DNA of 9,529 nucleotides from Claveliimonas stercoravium. GTDB taxonomy: Bacteria; Bacillota; Clostridia; Lachnospirales; Lachnospiraceae. Positions 1 through 5,161 of this stretch are shown piece after piece. Position 1 is the stretch's first letter. Each line of letters starts with the position of its first letter. The notes under the pieces were generated by a model. It was not told the origin of the DNA, did not search any database, and saw nothing but the letters and a program-made list of their open reading frames with translations. The stretch spans positions 1 through 9,529 of the forward strand of contig DWZW01000069.1 in the NCBI GenBank assembly GCA_019117345.1, written 5' to 3'. The position numbers were made by a program, and so were the translations under genes.

Positions 1-60
1 TGGTATGTTATTTTGTATTTACCTCTGAATACTTTCCTTATTGTCTGTTATCCTATTGAA
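1..60. other. Intergenic tail, nothing recognised
   Basis: AT-rich stretch downstream of the QueG-like gene. Read on the minus strand it has no convincing stem followed by a U-tract, no promoter and no coding start. The transcription unit that ends here probably continues or terminates beyond the window. Confidence 0.5.
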
Positions 61-783
61 TTATCTGCCTGCTTCTGCGTCTTCCCTTGCCAGATAGCGG
101 CGGGTATAAGGGCACACGACAAAGCATTTTCCGCACAAGTCCGCCTCGATCCCGGTGCGTTGCCGCATAAGTTCCACCTGTTTCTTATAGCAGGTATCCT
201 TGTCGAACAATGTCTCCCGGTCCATGCCTGCACTCCACAGTGTCCCTTTCAAGGCATGTGCAGGACAGTTATCCACACAGGCCCTGCAGGCGCCGCAGCG
301 GGAACTTGTGACCGGCTGTCCGCAGGGAAGAGGAGCGTCTGTGAGAAGCGACGAAAGGCGGATGGCTGACCCGAACGCTTCCGTCACAAGGATACAGCTT
401 TTCCCTATCCATCCGAGCCCCGCTCTCGTGGCCACTGTTTTGTGGGGAAGAGGCGTGATCCAGTTCTCATCCTGGCAGACTCTGTCCGTAGTCTGGGCCC
501 AGGCTTTGAATCCCCGGCTTTTCAGGAAATCCTCTCCGGCCAGCACGATCCTGTTCAGTTTCTGATTTAGGGAATGGTAGGTCTCATAGTATTCCAGCGT
601 GGGGCCGTCCTGGATCTGCCGGACGATCTTTTCCGGAACCGGGACAGCCACAGCCACGCCCACAGGATATGGCGGGGTATGCTCCTGCCAGGAAATGATT
701 CCGGTCAGATCCCCGCACCCTGCCAGCGCCGCCCCCTCATCCTCCAGCACAGATTTCAGTTCTTTCCAGAGTGTATCCTCCAT
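61..783 (-). CDS. Short QueG-like protein with two [4Fe-4S] clusters
   Basis: A 240-residue, probably cytoplasmic iron-sulfur protein of the epoxyqueuosine reductase (QueG/COG1600) superfamily. Residues 118-150 contain the family block ATRAGLGWIGKS followed by a segment ending SSLLTDAPL. Two ferredoxin-type motifs follow: Cys163, 166, 169 and 173 (CGACRACVDNCP), then Cys198, 217, 220 and 224 (CGKCFVVCP), enough to bind two [4Fe-4S] clusters. True QueG enzymes use cobalamin and the clusters to reduce epoxyqueuosine in tRNA, and are usually well over 300 residues with a C-terminal extension. This protein stops soon after the second cluster. The stretch before the AGLGWIGK block reads ITPLPHKTVATR instead of the QueG-like D-x-A-P-V-L-E. 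It is therefore more likely a paralogue with an unknown redox role. A GAGGAGG ribosome binding site lies 8 nt before the ATG. The gene starts 50 bases after the acylphosphatase stop and is probably cotranscribed with it. Family assignment is firm; function is not. Confidence 0.85.
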   Translation of the reverse strand: MEDTLWKELKSVLEDEGAALAGCGDLTGIISWQEHTPPYPVGVAVAVPVPEKIVRQIQDGPTLEYYETYHSLNQKLNRIVLAGEDFLKSRGFKAWAQTTDRVCQDENWITPLPHKTVATRAGLGWIGKSCILVTEAFGSAIRLSSLLTDAPLPCGQPVTSSRCGACRACVDNCPAHALKGTLWSAGMDRETLFDKDTCYKKQVELMRQRTGIEADLCGKCFVVCPYTRRYLAREDAEAGR

Positions 784-833
784 GCCCTGTCCCTCCTCAC
801 CTTACAGAATTGCAGTACTTAAAAGTATTCACA

Positions 834-1109
834 TTACAGCAGGACCTTAAAGCTCTTCTCATCTTCCTCCAGCGGGAGGTCTTTTCCGTCGATCCAGTCA
901 ATCTCGATAAAGCTGTCATGGTTCAGGCTGTACAGGAGCTTGTCCACAAGCTGGGGCCTCCCCTGGATCTCCAGCGTCACGGTCCCGTCCATCTCATTTC
1001 TCACCCAGCCTGTGAGCCCCAGGGATTGGGCCAGGTATTTAGCTTTATAACGGAAGCCCACTCCCTGCACTCTCCCGCGGAAATTCAATTTCTTTCTGAC
1101 TCCAGCCAT
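834..1109 (-). CDS. acyP: Acylphosphatase
   Basis: A 91-residue acylphosphatase, which hydrolyses carboxyl-phosphate mixed anhydrides such as acetyl phosphate or carbamoyl phosphate in the cytoplasm. The length is typical of the family. The phosphate-binding signature GRVQGVGFRYKA starts at residue 12, with the conserved Arg20. The second signature GWVRNEMDGTV supplies the catalytic Asn38. The core has the expected beta-alpha-beta-beta-alpha-beta pattern and no signal peptide or membrane segment. The ATG is preceded by AGGAGG four bases upstream, a close but strong ribosome binding site. A promoter-like pair of boxes lies in the 78 bases between this gene and the TenI gene, so it probably starts its own transcript, with the QueG-like gene following it. 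Why an acylphosphatase and an iron-sulfur protein are paired is not evident from sequence. Confidence 0.95.
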   Translation of the reverse strand: MAGVRKKLNFRGRVQGVGFRYKAKYLAQSLGLTGWVRNEMDGTVTLEIQGRPQLVDKLLYSLNHDSFIEIDWIDGKDLPLEEDEKSFKVLL

Positions 1110-1148
1110 ATATTCCTCCTGTTCTCTTTCATCTGAGGTATTGTTTTT

Positions 1149-1177
1149 ATTCTAATTCTTTTTCCACAGGCTGACAA
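1149..1177 (-). promoter_or_regulatory. Likely sigma-A promoter for acyP
   Basis: On the minus strand a TTGTCA box (1172-1177) is separated by 17 bases from TAGAAT (1149-1154). Each matches the sigma-A consensus at five of six positions with ideal spacing. Transcription would begin near 1142, about 33 bases before the acyP ATG, which has a strong AGGAGG site. It sits in the short gap after the last thiazole gene, so acyP could also receive read-through from the thi operon. Confidence 0.6.
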
Positions 1178-1187
1178 GTCCTTCCAG

Positions 1188-1802
1188 TTATATCCGCATC
1201 ATCTCCGACATGATGCAGCCGCCCGCCGCCCCGCAGGACAGGATTTCCTCCATCTGACCCGTGCCCATATGTATACCGCCGATGGCCCACACCGGCACAT
1301 CCGCCAGAGCGCAGATTTCCTGCAGAAAGGCGGTTCCCCGGGGAGGCAGCCCTTTTTTACAGTCCGTAAGATAAATATGCCCCGCAGTCAGGCAGGTGGC
1401 GCCCAGCCGCAGCGCTTCCTCAGCCTCCCGCACAGAATGGACCGATGTTCCCACATGGATGAATTCCTTTAAAATCCCCGTTTCCCTGTATCTTTTCAGA
1501 AGCGCCAGCGGCAGGTGGATGGCATCCACCCCCGCATACAGCGCGGTTTCCGGGTATGTATGATATACGCAGGGCACCTGGTACTCCCGGCAGATCGCAA
1601 GCACCTGTCCGGCCAGGCGGGCGTAATCCTCCTCTTCCAGATCCTTCTCCCGCACGATCACAGCCGCCGGATGTAACTGACAGACCCGGCGGATCTGCTC
1701 CAGGTAGGGCCGTGCGGCCAGATGGCGGTTTGTCACCACCGCCACCCGGGACAGGACATCCTCATCCGTCAGGCCTCTCTTTGCCATTTCTTTCCTACAC
1801 AT
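1188..1802 (-). CDS. tenI: TenI-type thiazole tautomerase (ThiE/TenI superfamily)
   Basis: A 204-residue TIM-barrel protein of the ThiE/TenI superfamily, last gene of the thiazole operon. TenI aromatises the thiazole carboxylate phosphate tautomer released by ThiG; ThiE joins thiazole phosphate to the pyrimidine diphosphate. Here the loop sequences match TenI better. Gly141-His142 begins GHIYLTDCKKGLPPRG, like the TenI segment that carries its catalytic His. SVHS lies at 120-123, and IHLP replaces the HLGQ of ThiE. AIGGI and AAGGCIMS near the C-terminus form the phosphate-binding end of the barrel. The chosen ATG overlaps the thiH stop by 8 bases (ATGTGTAG), with a GGAG seven bases upstream inside thiH, suggesting translational coupling. 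A start at 1787 (199 residues) is also possible; longer extensions would read through thiH codons. Automatic pipelines would often name this thiE. Confidence 0.85.
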   Translation of the reverse strand: MCRKEMAKRGLTDEDVLSRVAVVTNRHLAARPYLEQIRRVCQLHPAAVIVREKDLEEEDYARLAGQVLAICREYQVPCVYHTYPETALYAGVDAIHLPLALLKRYRETGILKEFIHVGTSVHSVREAEEALRLGATCLTAGHIYLTDCKKGLPPRGTAFLQEICALADVPVWAIGGIHMGTGQMEEILSCGAAGGCIMSEMMRI

Positions 1803-3012
1803 AGATGTACTCCGCCATGACGGGCTGCAGATGGTTGGCCTCCAGAGCCCGGTAGACCTCATCTACGGACCGGCCGTCTGAGATTTCAAACTGCTCGTCC
1901 CCCTTGTCCGCGACCTCCTCTCCGTGCTCCCCGATACCGGTGCTGACTCCCGCCGAGATCTTTGTGGCAGCGATCTGCACCAGGTTATCCCGGACTCTGG
2001 CACATTCCCGGCTGGAAATGGTGATGCTGGCAAAGGGCATGAAGAGCCGATAGGCGCACACCACCTGCAGGAGCTGTGCCTCGTGGACATCCATGGGATT
2101 GATCCTGTCATTGTTGATGATGGGCCGAAGCCTGGGGCAGGAGAAGGCAATCTCCCCGTGGGGATATTTCTTCTGCAGGAGCCAGGCGTGCATGCCCGTG
2201 GCAAACGCGTCTTTCCGGAAGTCGTCCAGTCCCAGGAGAGCGGCAAATCCCACCCCTCTCATGCCTCCCAGGAGCGCTCGCTCCTGGGCGTTAAACCGGT
2301 AGGGAAAAATCCTCTTGTGCCCCGCCAGATGGAGGGTCTCATACTTATCTGAATCATAGGTCTCCTGGAAGACTGTCACATAGTCCGCCCCGCATGTTTG
2401 CAGGTAGGCATACTCGTCCGAGTTCATGGGATAGACCTCCAGGCCGATGACCCGGAAATATTTCCTGGCAATCTGGCAGGCCCTTCCGATATACTCCACT
2501 GTGGACTTTTTCCTGCTCTCCCCGGTCAGGAGCAGGATCTCCTGCAGTCCGGTCTTTGCGATAGCCGCAAACTCCCTCTCGATCTCCCCCTCACTGAGCT
2601 GTGCCCTCTTGATATGATTGTGGCAGTTAAAGCCGCAGTAAATGCAGTAGTTTTCACAGTAATTCGCAATATAGACCGGGGTGAACATGGCGATGGAATT
2701 GCCGAAATGCTTCCTGGTCTCCGCCTGTGCGGCCTGGGCCATCTCCTCCAGGAGCGGCATAGCCGCCGGGGAGAGGAGAGCCTTGAAGTCCTCCAGGGAC
2801 CGGCTGTCCCTTCCGAGGGCTCTGCGCACGTCGGCCTCTGTGTAGCTGTCATAGTCATAGAGCTCCATCTCGGAGATGACCCTGTCCATCACCTCTGAGC
2901 CGATATCCTCCATATCCGGCAGGTAGGTCATATGGTCGATCCGGTTCTCCCTCTGGTGCTCCCGTATCTCATCACTTAAAATGCTTTCATTTACATGGTT
3001 TTCTGCACTCAT
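1795..3012 (-). CDS. thiH: 2-iminoacetate synthase ThiH (radical SAM)
   Basis: A 405-residue radical S-adenosylmethionine lyase. ThiH cleaves L-tyrosine to p-cresol and dehydroglycine (2-iminoacetate), the glycine-derived part of the thiazole in anaerobes; aerobes commonly use the oxidase ThiO instead. The radical SAM motif C-x3-C-x2-C is at Cys119, Cys123 and Cys126 (YCENYCIYCGF), followed by a TIM barrel. GESRKKS and EVYP blocks follow the cluster loop. The C-terminal half carries the ThiH/biotin-synthase-type auxiliary region with SCPRLRP and SAGVSTG. HydG is the close paralogue, but its C-terminal extension for a second cluster is absent, and the neighbours are thiG and thiF rather than hydrogenase maturases. 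An AAGGAGG site lies nine bases before the ATG. The gene begins 28 bases after thiG and overlaps the TenI gene at its end. An oxygen-sensitive thiazole route fits an anaerobic host. Confidence 0.95.
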   Translation of the reverse strand: MSAENHVNESILSDEIREHQRENRIDHMTYLPDMEDIGSEVMDRVISEMELYDYDSYTEADVRRALGRDSRSLEDFKALLSPAAMPLLEEMAQAAQAETRKHFGNSIAMFTPVYIANYCENYCIYCGFNCHNHIKRAQLSEGEIEREFAAIAKTGLQEILLLTGESRKKSTVEYIGRACQIARKYFRVIGLEVYPMNSDEYAYLQTCGADYVTVFQETYDSDKYETLHLAGHKRIFPYRFNAQERALLGGMRGVGFAALLGLDDFRKDAFATGMHAWLLQKKYPHGEIAFSCPRLRPIINNDRINPMDVHEAQLLQVVCAYRLFMPFASITISSRECARVRDNLVQIAATKISAGVSTGIGEHGEEVADKGDEQFEISDGRSVDEVYRALEANHLQPVMAEYIYV

Positions 3013-3040
3013 TTCCGCATGCCTCCTTCTGTGTCAGCTG

Positions 3041-3829
3041 TTAATCTCTCAGATATCCGGTGAGAGGCGATGAAGCGCTCCCTCCCTTTGCCCGGACACC
3101 TCCCATCCCTGCAAGGTGGGCGGCCCGTCCCGCCTCCACAGCCAGCTTCATGGCGCCGGCCATGGCCGCGATATCCCCGGATGTAGCAATGGCCGTGTTG
3201 GCCATGACGGCGGCGGCCCCCATCTCCATGGCCTCGCAGGCCTGGGAGGGTCTCCCTATCCCGGCATCCACGATGATGGGAAGGTCTATCTCATCGATGA
3301 GGATCTGGATAAATTCCTTTGTGCACAGCCCTTTGTTGGACCCGATGGGAGCCCCCAGAGGCATGATACAGGCTGCCCCCGCATCTGCCATATCCCTGGC
3401 CATGTTCAGGTCCGGGTACATGTAGGGCATGACGGTAAACCCTTCCCTGGCCAGGATTTCCGTGGCCTTGACCGTCTCATAGTTATCCGGGAGCAGGTAT
3501 TTGGTGTCCCGCATGATCTCAATCTTGATGAGGTCACTGCCGCAGACCTCCCTTGCCAGGCGGGCAATGCGCACTGCCTCCTGGGCGTTCCTGGCCCCCG
3601 AGGTGTTGGGCAGGATGGACACGCCATCCGGTATGTAGTCCAGGATGTTGGCCAGTCCTCCCTCGTTGGCCCGGCGCAGGGCCATGGTGAAGATCTGGGC
3701 CCCGGCGTGCTCCACCGCCGCCCGGATCAGCTCCAGGGAATATTTCCCCGACCCCAGGATAAACCTGGACGTAAATGTGTGGTCTCCCAACTTCCATGTA
3801 TCCGTTTTACTATCTGTATGTATCTCCAT
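3041..3829 (-). CDS. thiG: Thiazole synthase ThiG
   Basis: A 262-residue cytoplasmic (beta/alpha)8 enzyme. It builds thiazole phosphate from 1-deoxy-D-xylulose 5-phosphate, dehydroglycine from ThiH, and sulfur delivered by ThiS thiocarboxylate. Recognisable blocks in order are FILGSGKY (23-30), LPNTSGARNAQEAVRIARLA (73-92), the active-site lysine Lys102 in DLIKIEI which forms an imine with the sugar phosphate, MPLGAPIGSNKGL (156-168), VDAGIGRPS (187-195) and NTAIATSGD (211-219). Length is normal for the family. The open frame extends 23 codons further upstream to an ATG at 3898, but the chosen ATG has AAAGGAG five bases upstream. The protein then begins MEIHTDSKTD, just ahead of the conserved W-x-L-G-x-H-x-F-x-S-R-F start of ThiG, so the extension is probably not translated. 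The gap to thiF is 77 bases with no clear promoter. Confidence 0.95.
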   Translation of the reverse strand: MEIHTDSKTDTWKLGDHTFTSRFILGSGKYSLELIRAAVEHAGAQIFTMALRRANEGGLANILDYIPDGVSILPNTSGARNAQEAVRIARLAREVCGSDLIKIEIMRDTKYLLPDNYETVKATEILAREGFTVMPYMYPDLNMARDMADAGAACIMPLGAPIGSNKGLCTKEFIQILIDEIDLPIIVDAGIGRPSQACEAMEMGAAAVMANTAIATSGDIAAMAGAMKLAVEAGRAAHLAGMGGVRAKGGSASSPLTGYLRD

Positions 3830-3906
3830 TTTTTCTCCTTTCCCGCCGCCCTTCAGGAGGCCGGCGCCTTCCTCTTTGTCTCTTCCGGCACAAACCATAC
3901 AGCCCC

Positions 3907-4545
3907 TTACCGCTCACCCAGTATGAGCCGCAGCACCATGTTGGCCTGGTGTGCTGCACACAGGGCCACCCTGGGTGCCATGAGCCCCCGTCCGGCGGCC
4001 GCCTCGGTAGTCTCATCCCCGCACAGGTAAAAGCGGGAGGAAACCCTCCTTGTGTGGATCGCATTGCCGTCCCCGTATCCGGCCATGCCGCTGGCTGCCA
4101 CCAGATATGTCCCCGGCAGCTTTTCCAGCACCTCCCGGACAAGCATTGCCTTGTTCCCGGCATCGTCAAAGGCCTCACATATGTACATGTCATCCCGCAG
4201 CAGCGCTGCCGCGTTCTCCTCTGTCACGCGCAGGCAGTCCGTCCGCAGCTCAAGCCACGGATTGATGCGCAGCAGGTTTTCCCGGAGCGCTTCTGTCTTG
4301 TACATCCCCACCTGGTCAGCAAAATATTGCTGTCTGTTCAGGTTAGTCACATCCACGCGGTCAAAATCAATGAGATGAAGACGTCCCACCCCGATCCTGG
4401 CAAGGCTGACTGCTATGTTGGACCCAAGACCGCCAAGGCCTGCCACCGCCACCCGGGCAGCGCTGATGCGGGACTGGACTCCCTCCGTGTGGCGGTCATT
4501 GAGGGCCTGACGCATCTCCTCTTCTGTTATCCTGATATCCCCCAT
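3907..4545 (-). CDS. thiF: ThiS adenylyltransferase ThiF (short form)
   Basis: A 212-residue E1-like enzyme that adenylates the C-terminal glycine of ThiS so that sulfur can be loaded as a thiocarboxylate. The Rossmann nucleotide loop is VAVAGLGGLGSNIA (residues 32-45). It is followed by LIDFDRVDVTNLNRQQYF (58-75), with the acidic ribose contacts and the Arg/Gln of the N-x-N-R-Q motif, then Lys83. An EAFDDAGNK segment (124-132) supplies the conserved Asp, and LMAPRVALCAAHQANMVLRLI closes the protein. It is shorter than Escherichia coli ThiF or MoeB (about 250 residues). No paired C-x2-C zinc motifs are present, which is usual for the clostridial short form but means a different arrangement from the zinc-containing E1 proteins. 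It starts five bases after the thiS stop codon; its ribosome binding site is formed by the last codons of thiS, so the partners are tightly coupled. Confidence 0.93.
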   Translation of the reverse strand: MGDIRITEEEMRQALNDRHTEGVQSRISAARVAVAGLGGLGSNIAVSLARIGVGRLHLIDFDRVDVTNLNRQQYFADQVGMYKTEALRENLLRINPWLELRTDCLRVTEENAAALLRDDMYICEAFDDAGNKAMLVREVLEKLPGTYLVAASGMAGYGDGNAIHTRRVSSRFYLCGDETTEAAAGRGLMAPRVALCAAHQANMVLRLILGER

Positions 4546-4550
4546 TCTCT

Positions 4551-4754
4551 CTAGCCTCCTCCCACAAAGCTTACGACCTCCAGTGTATCCCTGTCGTTGA
4601 TAAGGCAGCTTTCATATTCCCTCCTGGGCACGATGGCTCCGTTCTTTTCCACCGCCACCCGGTCCGTCCTGTAGCCCTTCGCCTCCAGGAACGCACTGAC
4701 AGAAAGTGCGGCAGTAAAGCTCTCCTCCTGCCCGTTTATGCGCACTGTGATCAA
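4551..4754 (-). CDS. thiS: Sulfur carrier protein ThiS
   Basis: A 67-residue ubiquitin-fold protein. ThiF adenylates its C-terminal glycine, a sulfurtransferase converts it to a thiocarboxylate, and ThiG uses the sulfur to make the thiazole ring. The sequence shows the MITVRINGQ beta start, the AFLEAKGY helix, the KNGAIVPRREY segment and the required glycine tail VSFVGGG at 61-67. The start codon is TTG: no in-frame ATG precedes the conserved N-terminus, and AAAGGAGG ends eight bases before the TTG. A weak start is consistent with tight expression control. It is the first gene of the operon, behind a leader of about 365 nt with a TPP riboswitch and two terminators. Confidence 0.93.
   Translation of the reverse strand: MITVRINGQEESFTAALSVSAFLEAKGYRTDRVAVEKNGAIVPRREYESCLINDRDTLEVVSFVGGG
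4555..4563 (-). promoter_or_regulatory. thiF ribosome binding site inside thiS glycine codons
   Basis: The minus-strand GGGAGGAGG run spans the last glycine codons of thiS, the very residues that carry the thiocarboxylate. It is also the Shine-Dalgarno sequence for thiF: AGGAGG at 4555-4560 ends nine bases before the thiF ATG. The protein requirement for Gly-Gly codons and the translation signal are merged. Confidence 0.8.
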
Positions 4755-4762
4755 AATGGTCC

Positions 4763-4770
4763 CCTCCTTT
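4763..4770 (-). promoter_or_regulatory. thiS ribosome binding site deciding a TTG start
   Basis: AAAGGAGG on the minus strand lies eight bases before the TTG at 4752-4754. This spacing, and the lack of an in-frame ATG ahead of MITVRI, decides the non-canonical start. Confidence 0.8.
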
Positions 4771-4785
4771 CCTCTCCGCAGGCCC

Positions 4786-4826
4786 CCTGTGCGTGACAGG
4801 TGCGGGACTGCCTGCCCGCGGCAGGC
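4786..4826 (-). other. Two small hairpins in the distal thi leader
   Basis: Between the second terminator and the thiS ribosome binding site the transcript can form two stems. One has arms 4810-4816 and 4820-4826 (7 bp, 3-nt loop). The other has arms 4786-4790 and 4796-4800 (5 bp, 5-nt loop). Neither is followed by a U-tract, so they are not terminators. They may simply stabilise the messenger or shape access to the start region; no known RNA family was recognised. Confidence 0.45.
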
Positions 4827-4843
4827 TCCCCCTCATTTCCCAT

Positions 4844-4895
4844 AAAAAAGGTTCACGAAAGAATACACCCGCGGTGGTGCACCCCTTCGTGAACC
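4844..4895 (-). terminator. Second intrinsic terminator in the thi leader
   Basis: A perfect 10-bp stem pairs GGTTCACGAA (4886-4895) with TTCGTGAACC (4850-4859) and is followed at once by six U residues (4844-4849). The 26-nt apical part can fold further, for example GCACC with GGUGU. Orientation and U-tract fit termination of minus-strand transcripts only. It lies between the riboswitch terminator and thiS, so transcripts must pass both to reach the genes. It can also stop read-through from the upstream lipoprotein gene. Confidence 0.85.
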
Positions 4896-4969
4896 GTCCT
4901 TATCCATTCACTGTTCACTCACATGGTCCTGCCCTGTTCTGTTGTCTGTAAATTTCCTGACCTGCCCGC

Positions 4970-5006
4970 AAAATAAGAAAAGGGAAATGGCATCATGCCA
5001 TTTCCC
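4970..5006 (-). terminator. TPP riboswitch expression-platform terminator
   Basis: A perfect 11-bp stem (arms 4996-5006 and 4982-4992, 3-nt loop) begins about 15 bases after the conserved riboswitch 3' end and is followed by a U-rich tail (UUUU, C, UU, A, UUUU; 4970-4981). This is the classical Gram-positive layout in which bound thiamine pyrophosphate leaves the terminator free to form. Alternative pairings with the aptamer's conserved 3' strand are described in the findings. Confidence 0.92.
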
Positions 5007-5020
5007 GCAGTCTCTCATCT

Positions 5021-5112
5021 ATTTCCCTACGTTGGCATTATCCAAATCAGGTTCCCGGGTCGAAGTTCCCAACTTCCTCTCAGCCTGTCTACAAGCTCCC
5101 CCTATGCAATTT
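5021..5112 (-). promoter_or_regulatory. TPP riboswitch (THI element)
   Basis: The minus-strand RNA carries the conserved cores of the thiamine pyrophosphate aptamer in order: CUGAGAGG, then ACCUGAUUUGGAUAAUGCC, then CGUAGGGAAAU. The AGCUUG/CAGGCU stem precedes the CUGAGA core. A short optional hairpin (GAAGUU-GGG-AACUUC) sits in the pyrimidine-sensing arm. UUGG/CCAA forms the diphosphate-sensing arm. Boundaries are approximate because the closing P1 stem at the 5' side is weak by eye. It controls the thiSFGH-tenI operon: TPP binding should favour the adjoining terminator and switch thiazole synthesis off when thiamine is plentiful. Confidence 0.95.
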
Positions 5113-5121
5113 ACATGTTCC

Positions 5122-5150
5122 AATATACCCACTTTGCCAGGAAAAGTCAA
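5122..5150 (-). promoter_or_regulatory. Sigma-A promoter of the thi operon
   Basis: TTGACT (5145-5150) and TATATT (5122-5127) on the minus strand are separated by 17 bases. Transcription would start near 5115, immediately before the TPP aptamer. The -35 box lies only about 11 bases beyond the stop codon of the lipoprotein gene, leaving no room for a separate terminator between the two units. Confidence 0.8.
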
Positions 5151-5160
5151 TAGCTTTTCC
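5140..5160. repeat. Inverted repeat spanning the thi -35 box
   Basis: GGAAAAG (5140-5146) and CTTTTCC (5154-5160) are perfect 7-bp arms around a 7-base spacer. The -35 hexamer of the thi promoter is inside it. It may be an operator, or an RNA hairpin at the 3' end of the lipoprotein messenger. No U-tract follows, so it is not a normal intrinsic terminator. It could also be chance. Confidence 0.45.
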
Positions 5161-5161
5161 T

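Noticed and set aside
13..369. Plus-strand open frame of 118 codons
   Set aside because: Mostly antisense to the QueG-like gene, whose cysteine motifs are clear on the minus strand.
1803..1862. N-terminal extension of the TenI-like protein into thiH
   Set aside because: The extra residues are out-of-frame thiH sequence. The start at 1802 or 1787 places the conserved barrel start correctly.
1795..3012. HydG (hydrogenase maturase) as an alternative name for ThiH
   Set aside because: No C-terminal second-cluster extension and no hydrogenase maturation neighbours; the gene is within a TPP-regulated thiSFG operon.
3830..3898. N-terminal extension of ThiG to an ATG at 3898
   Set aside because: The added 23 residues are not ThiG-like, their ATG lacks a good ribosome binding site, and the ATG at 3827-3829 has AAAGGAG just upstream.
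3116..4030. Long plus-strand open frame of 304 codons
   Set aside because: It lies antisense across thiG and thiF, is rich in Gly, His, Pro and Arg as expected of a GC-rich shadow frame, and has no recognisable domain. The minus-strand genes are unambiguous.
4844..4918. T-box-like core (ACCGCGG within the second terminator loop, 4869-4875)
   Set aside because: The tRNA-pairing UGGN is not in the right place. Only about 74 nt separate this hairpin from the previous terminator, too little for Stem I and a specifier loop. The stem is directly followed by the U-tract, so it is a terminator and not a T-box antiterminator.
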